Source: Agapetus fuscipes
Taxonomy: Eukaryota; Arthropoda; Insecta; Trichoptera; Glossosomatidae
Assembly (NCBI GenBank): GCA_951799405.1
Contig: OX637363.1
Span: 5,332,001 to 5,396,000, forward strand
Direction: 5' to 3'
Length of the DNA stretch: 64,000 bases
Shown piece by piece: positions 21,801 through 30,800 of the stretch (position 1 is the stretch's first letter; every line of letters begins with the position of its first letter). The notes under the pieces are model-generated. The model was not told the DNA's origin. It did not search any database and saw nothing but the letters and a program-made list of their open reading frames with translations. The position numbers and the translations under genes were made by a program.

Positions 21801-24800
21801 GATCTGAGAGTTTGGCGTCTCAAATCTATCTCAACACGTGAGAACATGTCAGACAAGTACGAAGGAGCCATACCATTGACAGCCTTGTAAACCATCAGAC
21901 AAACACGGTAGACCACCCTCTCTGGAAAACGAAGCCAATACATCAAAACGAAGTCATATACATCAAGTTTGTTCCTGCGTTATCAAGTTTGTTAGTGTTT
22001 CACGGTCAGCTGAAGCTAAAAAACGTTTTCGGGAATGTTTTGTCTGTCCCATACATTTCACGCCACGAATCCATGATTTTATTTATTTATTATTTATACA
22101 CTAGCAGCTAAGGCTGATGCGTGTATATCTCAGCACTCAAATGTTTTTTTTTTCTAAGAACAAATATTTAACATTAAAAAAACCATTATTGTTGATGTAT
22201 TTGTCCTAAATCTAATCTAAATCTAAGCTGCAAAGATATGTATCATTTGAGATTCATATTAAATGCATTCCCACAAGCAGACATGCATAATTTCGCACTT
22301 ACACATGCCGCATGTGGACCTACAATATAAAAAACCCAATCTCAAATGAACATAAGCCCTGCAACTCTTGCCGACCTTCTCTGAAGCAGGGGTGACATTG
22401 GCAAAATGAACCATTTTTTACAGTATGGGTGGTCAGCCGCATACCAACCTATCAGTCAAGGAACCCTTGTCATCTAAAAGGTGTTTGGTTCAACACTTTG
22501 AACTACTCACTAGATTTAGAAGTTTTTTCTGAATCTTGCCACTGTAGGAGACTGCTTCAAACATATACAATGAGTTGCAAGCTAACAGTGGCGTTGTATA
22601 GAAAACACAATCTCCAAAATCTGTTCTGACCGTTCTTTTCAGTATTTGGAGAAGAGTCTTGACTGGTCCGTAGTCCAGTGGTTGCACTTCGGACTCGTAA
22701 ATGGAAGGTTGTGGGTTTGAATCCCAGTGGATCATAAAAAATATACCATTTATATTTACAAATTTGCTCTTCACTGGGTTGAAAAATTCTTTACCAACGA
22801 CCGGTCATCAAAAGGTCCATCCAGCCTTACAGCACCTGGGTTTTGCTTGAGAATTGGCGCTTTGTAGCAACGACCAAACTCGTAAAAAGTCTGGTCGATA
22901 GCTCAGTTTTAAAATGCTTGCATTCCATGCCGAGAGCAAGGGTTCGATTTCAAGGTGTACTCAGCCCTGACAAGAAATGAGAACCAGCCCCCCCGGTAGC
23001 TCGGAAACCCCCACTTCAACTGAAAGTAGTTGGTGTGATCCCGGCCCCCTTACCCGTAAAAATAAATAGGTCCCGAATGGCCACATGCGACCCCTTCGGG
23101 GATAATGCAGGCAAGAAGTTACACTATATGTGTAGCTTAGTTGCGTTTTTTTTTGCGTTGCGTCTTGCTTGAGTGTGATCGGAGAGCTTGCCCATGAGCT
23201 GTCAAGAATAATTCGTGATACATCTTCTAATAGTGGCATAGCAAGCCCCCTTGACGTTGGTGCTCTCTGTCCTGCGTGATCCTGGAACAACTCTCCCACT
23301 TTTTGGGTTCCCGTGCAATCTAGAATGTTTCACAACCATGGCATCTGCCTTCTTGACACTCAATCTTGCTTTGCATTATCAGATGGAGCAATTGCCATTT
23401 TACCAATTTTCATTATTTCACCTGCTGAACTAAAAATATATTAAACAAATCTTTTTGTGTTCTTTCGGGTTTGACCATGTTCTATTTGCAGCTCCTACAT
23501 CTGCCGACGTTTCGCTTTCACGAGCAGAAAGCATCTTCAAGGCGAGTTATCAAAGTGCAGTGGCGGTTTTCGTTGTCTTTGCGGACGCGTGTTGGTGTTT
23601 CCAAACCCGAAAGAACACAAAAACGATTTGTTTATTATTAACAACGGCCATGAAAGTGAAAGTTTAACCCTTTTAGTGCCATACATATTTTACCAATATA
23701 TATGAATAATGCCAGTAAAAAAGTGCATTTTTATAGATACGAGTAATTTATATGAACAAGAGAAATATTCACCATTTCCGTTACAATTCTCCAATATTCA
23801 TAATTTTTTCAAAGTTCTCTTCAGAAGATTTTATACTATGATAATAAAAACACAGAAGTTGAATACTACATATTGAATGACAAGAAAATTACAGAAAGTT
23901 TATGAAGAATGAAGAAAAATTATTTACAAACGTGTTTTCCTACACAAACACCATGCAGTCATTATTAACAATCAACTTTGATCTTTTCACTGCACTTCTG
24001 TCCTTACTGCTGCATACCACACATCGTCGTAAATTTCGTCCTAGCAATTTTTCCAAGCCAAAAGTCGGTTTCGACGAAGTATGTGTTTCAGCTTTATTTT
24101 TTCCATCTATCCATTTTTCTCTAGTGTACAAAATTAGAAATATTAAAAAAAAAAAATCACGATATTTATGTAAAAAATATGCGATCGATCGAAGATAGTT
24201 AGAATGCAATATAATGAATAAAAATATGAATGCGGTAACACAACCGTCACCTGTCAAAAGCAGCGCTGTCGCGACGCTGGCATTTTTCGGATCTAACGAT
24301 AGCAGCGCGACAGCGCTCCGTGGCACTGAAAGGGTTAAACTGTATTTAAAAATATATTGTTTGTGATTGCAGAAGCTGTTGGTTCCGCTTGTAAATGTAC
24401 ATCTCCATCACGGAGATAAGCTGCAGTTGGGGGAACTACATGCTACAATTCATTTTGATGAGGTACACAAACAAATTAGAAAGACAATGTGTGAATTATA
24501 TTTAACTTTAATTCAATGAAATCAGGTATCATTTCATCTCAGACTTTTAAGAGATCTTATTTTTGTTATGTCCATAGGCATTTGGTTTTTGTAAGAATGT
24601 GTGTAACTTGTGAATCCGTTTAATTAATGTAAATCGACAGTTAAAAGGCAATAGGGCATACGCGATCAAAACTAAATTGTTCAGGAGAGCAGTTTAAAGT
24701 TTGAGATTGCAGAAAAATGGTGTAACTTTTTTATTTGTTATCATATCGTTAAAATCAAAACAGCTCTAAAATTTAAAAAATTAAGGCTTTTTATGGCATT

Positions 24801-27800
24801 CCTATTAATGTGGTTTTACAATTTTTTTTATGTCACAAGCGCCTTTACCAAAACCATACTTCGAAAAGGCAGTCGTTTGCTTGGGCACAAACAACACAAA
24901 AATCATCATAGAGCTATGGGAGTTAGCTCGCACAAACGCAACGCAACTAAGCTACACATAGAGTGTAACTTCTTGTCGCGTTATCCCCGAAGGGGTCGCG
25001 TGTGGCGAGTTGAACCTATTATTTTTACAAGTAAGGGGGCCGGCCTTACGCCAACCACTTCAGTTGAAGTGGAGGTTTCCCAGCTCCCGAGAGTGCTCCG
25101 AGAGCTCATTAGAAAAAGTGGAAAATTTTAAGTAGGATAGCATTCATAACTCATTTCTGACCATAATGTCGCTTATGCCCTACTGCCTTTTAACCGTCTA
25201 TATGCATAATCCCATGCATTAAGAGAATCATGATGTGTGTTGTGTTTCAGGAGGATTGTGATACGGTGATGACCCCAGTGTCCTCAGCAGGCTCTGACTC
25301 CCGTCCTGCTGGCGCCTGCTCCATTGTTCCGCAATCTGACAGCGAGGTAACACCCTCTCCTCTCTTATTCTATAATAATAATTATACATAATTTGTATAG
25401 CGTCTTTTATGACAGTGTGTCACTACAAAGGCGCTTGTCCATAATATGATTGGGCGAAGAGGTGAGTCCTTTTAAACAGTCTCTCCAAATCCAGTTCCCT
25501 CAGTGAGGCGGGAATAGCATTCCAAGTCATTGTAGCGGCCGCCTTGAACGCCTTGTCTCCAAAAACAGGGCCTTCTTGCAGGGATGTCCAGGCAGCTGCT
25601 TCTTGATGCAGCTGACCTCAGTGTTTGTCCGCGCGAGGTTGTAGTTGCTGGAGACACCAGCTCCATCAGGTACCCCGGAGCACTCCCACACAGTGCTTTA
25701 AAGGTGAATAAACCGACATTAACCGTGCCATTGGGTTATAAGGTATAGAAATGCAGTGCAGATCAATTTTTGTAATTAAGCGCTGCATTCCGTTACATTC
25801 CCATACTGTAAAAAATGGTTCACTTTGCCAATGTCACCCCTGTTTCAGGGAATGTCGGCAAGAGTTGCAGGGCTTATGTTCATTTGAGGTTTGGATTTTA
25901 TTTGTAAGTACACAATCAGCATTTGTAAGCGCGAACTACACGTGTTTGTTTGTGGGCATACATCTGAGAGCTCTGAATGAATATATCCTCGCAACTTAGA
26001 TTATAGATTATAGATTATTATAGATTCCGTTCCGCGCAGAATTTTTATTTTATTTTAAGAAATCCTGTGCGGAAGACTCCCTAGATTGCAGAGACTCTAG
26101 GGGTCTGTGACACTTGTTGTAGTGCCACAGATGGTGTTTACGAGCTTGGTCGTCGCTACAAAGCGCCTGCAATACAAAGGACATGTACATCCTGCAACAT
26201 GCATGTACCTACCTGGCCTAGGTGCCCATTCATAATTACATTATTTTTCTATTTTTGATGTTTTACCAAATTATTCATTAAAAAAACACCATTTCACTGT
26301 TTTCATGTATAATCCTCATAGATAAAAAAACAGTTAGGAGATCTTACAAATTTTGATTTTAATTTAAAATCCTTAAAAAATTGTGTGGTTTCAGAGCGAA
26401 GACGAAAAAGACTTGGACCATCAGGACAGCGGGGAAGAGACAGACTGTGAGGATATGATCCCCGCTTCTCAACCGATCTGCTCGTCTTACTCCCAGCACA
26501 CCCTCAAGTCTGTGACAAAAACTGTGGAGAAGCAAGTGCTGACAGATTGTCCTACTTCAAGCAGTCCTCCGTTCTACAGCGTTGATACGCAGCTTCTTTC
26601 TCTGCTACACGCAGCTCCTACTCAAGCACCTGTTATGCCAAACACATCCCCGACAGAGGACTCTGAAAGCACACAAGAATTACTAATGAGTCTGGAGCCC
26701 ACACAACCACCTGTTTCATTGCTCTCGCCTCTTTCTGTACGCGCAACTCAACTGATGCAAAGTCTGCAACCTACGCAGCCTCCTGTTGCTGTGTCACCCC
26801 CCCCCCTGTCACCCATCTGTATCAACACTCAAATCCTCCTCAACGATGACTTCAAAGTTCCAACAGCCCCGAGTCCTCCTTACTACTGCGACACCCAAGA
26901 CATCTTAATGGACCTCAATCCTACCCAGGCCTTTGTAAAGGCTGAATCTTCCTTGCCTACCCCACCTTCTGCCACACCTTCCTTACCCAACTCAGCTGTT
27001 TGTCTCAACACTCAACAGGTGCTGAATGGCTCATTCAAGATTCCTGCAGCGCCAAGTCCCCCGTACTATTGTAACACTCAAGAGATTTTTATGGACCTTA
27101 ATTCTACTCAGGTCTCTTCAAAAGCAACACCTGCCTTACCTTCCATTCCCTCCCCGCCTGCCTCACCTTTCTTGCCCAAATCTCCGGTATTGCTCAACAC
27201 TCAACAAGTTCTCAATGGCTCATTCAAAATTTCTTCAGCGCCAAGTCCCCCATACTATTGTGACACCCAAGAGATTCTTATGGACCTTAATCCTACTCCA
27301 AATCCTGCAATCCCTCCTACTCCATCAGACTATCCCAGCACGCAAGATGTTCTGGCTGTGAATGGCACAACCCGGGCACGACCACCATCACCTCCTTTTT
27401 ACGGCGACACCCAAGAGGTACTGCGGGACTTAGCTCCAAGTCGAGTCAGTGACACACAAGAGCTCCTAGAAAATTTAAATAAAATACCTTCAGAACTAAA
27501 CCATGACACCAGTGACACCAGTTTTAAAACTCCATTTAGTCATGCAATAAATGAAAATGAGAGCGGAACCAAGAGAGGCATTCTGGAAACGGAGCTTCCT
27601 GACACTCCGGATCTAGAGTGGTTCCTTGGTCCAGCTAAAACCGTTACGATAGAAGACTCGGATGAATCGGAAAGTGAGGATAATGGACAATCTACACCTG
27701 TGGTTTTCAAAAGACCGGTCCCAACGAAGCGTTCTGCGCCACGTAGTCCTATGAGAGTGCTAGAAGAAGCGTGCTCTCCTATTAAGGTCAGGAAGATCCA

Positions 27801-30800
27801 AAATAACATTAATAGTAGCGATAAAAGTATTGTTAAATCTGAACTACATTCTCCCAGAGTGTTGCTGTATGAACCTATGTCTACAAGATGGAAGAAACGT
27901 GAACTGCAAGGTGTGGAAGTGAAGCAGGCGGAAACTTCGAAAAAGAAATTAGAAGCAAATACCTCAAGTGATCCCAAACAAGAGAAATCACCAAACCTTA
28001 AGCAGAGAACGACCTCAAAAAAGAAATTAGAAGCAAAAACCTCAAGTGACCCAAAACAAGAGAAATCACCAAACAATCAGAGTATATCTAGTCAATGTAA
28101 ACACAATGAATCATCAAATGTGAGAACAACTTCACGGAGTAAGTTAAATGTGAGCACCTCGAGCAAATCTAAACAAGATAAATCATTAAACCAAAGAGAA
28201 AGAACAAAGTTAGAAACAAGCGAACCTAAACAAGAGAAATCATTAAAAGTCAAACAGAAATCAACGTCAAAAAGTAAATTAGATGCGAGTACCTCGGCAG
28301 AAACTAAACAAGCGAAATCATTAAACGTCAAACAGAAATCAACATCACAAAAATTAGATGCGAGCACCTCGGCAGAAACTACACAAGAGAAATCATTAAA
28401 CGTCAAACAGAAATCAACGTCACAAAAATTAGATGCGAGCACCTCGGCAGAAACTACACAAGAGAAATCATTAAACGTCAAACAGAAATCAACGTCACAA
28501 AGTAAATTAGATGCGAGTACCTCGGCAGAAACTAAACAAGAGAAGTATTCTGTTAAACAAAGAGCAACCACACAGAATAAATTGGAAGTGAGTGCCTCGA
28601 GTATCAGTGATTCTCCTCTGTCCACCCGTCGCTCTCATCGCCGACCCCAGTCTGCCGCGCCTCCACCAGTCGTGATGTTTTCTTCGTTAGAAAGCGCTTC
28701 TCTGGAGGGAATTGTCGTTTGCCTAGGTGAGTTACACCTTTTTACTTTTGTATTTTTTTTTAAGAAACTCCCAGATTTCAGAGAATTTGTAGGCTTGCCT
28801 CTTTTGTGAAAGGTTATGACTCTGGAGGAAATGAAAGAAGTGTATGTAAGGACAGAAAGAAATGGCAGTTGATCTGTAATGTTGGGGGCTAGGGTTTATT
28901 AAATTGGAATTTGTTTTCTGTTTTAGTTTTGATGTCCATAGATATTATTATTTATTGATTTAAAAAATTTAATTTGTCGTGTATGTTCCTTGACTTATAG
29001 GTTGGTATGCGGCTGACCACCCATGCTGTAAAAATGGTTCACTTTGCCAATGTCACCCTTGTTTTAGGGAAGGTCGGATGGAGTTGCAGGGTGTATGTTC
29101 ATTTGAGATTCGGGTTTTTATATTGTAAGTCCACATGCGGCATGTGCAAACGCGAACTTGTACGTGTCTGGTTGTGAGAATGCATGTAATGTGAATCTCC
29201 AATGTAACATATCTTTGCAACTTTGATTAGATTAGATTAGTGCTGTCCGGCTGACGGGGCTGAATAGCCATTTAACGATTGCGAAGTTTGAAGGTAGATC
29301 CACTAAACTGCGACCGTTTATTTATCATTGATCTAAGGAACTAATTTTGTACTTTTCTGAAAGTGAATTGCTTTTCAATGGCTCATGTTTGAAAGCACCA
29401 TCCAAAGCAAATTTGTTGTTAACTTTGCTATGTTTGCAGGAGGCAGCGTTGCAGAGCGTGGGGGGACGGTCCTGGTGACCAGCCGAATCTGCCGCACGGC
29501 CAAGTTCTTGGTATCCGCGGCCAGAGGCATCCCCATTGTGTCTCCAGCATGGGTGCAGGCTTCTAATAAGGCAGGAAAATTCCTGGGTGAGCACCATCTA
29601 TCAAATCCTACTCTTTGAAATGCCTGCCTTAAACTTCTGTATTTTTTTACTTGTATGTGGAAGACTCGTCAAAATTGAGGGTCAATAGTACCTAAAAAGG
29701 TGGCTCTCGTGACTTAATTGAGATGACTTAAGCCTCTCGGGGTGGCCACTAAACGGTGCTATGTACAAATTGGACAATTATTATTATTAATAGTAAATAT
29801 CTCCCTGATTTAATCAAACCAGTCACCCTCGGCAAAAAAAGCCTAACACTGCGATCAGCTGAAACCGGAGCCAAATCAAAGATTGAAGAACCGATAAGAA
29901 GTGTTAACACAATGTTTGGAGAGCGTGCATTTGCAGTTGCTGGTCTTCTGGCCTGGAACCACCTGCCACATCATGTGATATAGCTAGAGGACAATGGAAA
30001 GTTCCGGAATGCACTGAAGACAAGCAAATTTCTGGCATCATTTGCACAAGCGCCCTTGGAGTGACTACATCACGAAACTGCGCTATAAAAAATCATCTAC
30101 TCATCATCATCATTTAGTTTTGATGTTGGTTTTATATAATGAATTGTGGAATGTGATATACAGTGGTTTGCCACTTGTACAGTTAACCCTTTGGCTGCGG
30201 CTGGCATGCATAGATGTCATGACGTAACTTGCATACAGTGCGGCTGGCATCTATGCATGTCATTGAAGTTTAAAACTTCCCCTGACATCGGTGTTCAAAT
30301 TTTTCAAACTTTCTTGTTGCTTACATTATAGGTACACTAATATAATCTCATATTATACATATTTTGAAAATATTCTTTCTCAAATATTTCGTCAGAACAG
30401 ATCGATCTCTCGTCCCGTGCGTGTGTACCAATGTTTATAAACAAAATCCAGGCAAGTATACTCTATTCAGATAGATATAACTGTTTACGTTTTTTGTTTT
30501 TTTGTAAAATAATTAATAATATATTTTTTTCTTTAGTGAGGAGTATTTAAGTGAGTAAAAAAATTGTTTAAAACCTAATGGATATAAAATCTAGTTATGG
30601 AATGTGCCTATAATATATTGTTTTAAGTAATATTATTGTGATTTACTTGTTTTTATATAAAACAACAAGTGAAAACATGTGTTGAAAGTTTGTGATTTGT
30701 GTTCCTGGATAACTAATGAATATACTTTTTCATAAATTTTGAAGTTATATCAAGTAATTAAGGTAGGAAATCAATTTATGTGTAAAAAAATAACCTCAAA

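Noticed and set aside
25751..25999. Conserved 70-codon open frame recurring at 538, 25751, 45730 and 46765
   Set aside because: It is the same frame of recent Rep-A GTTTGG copies. It is broken in the other subfamily and in older copies, with no sign of selection for protein.
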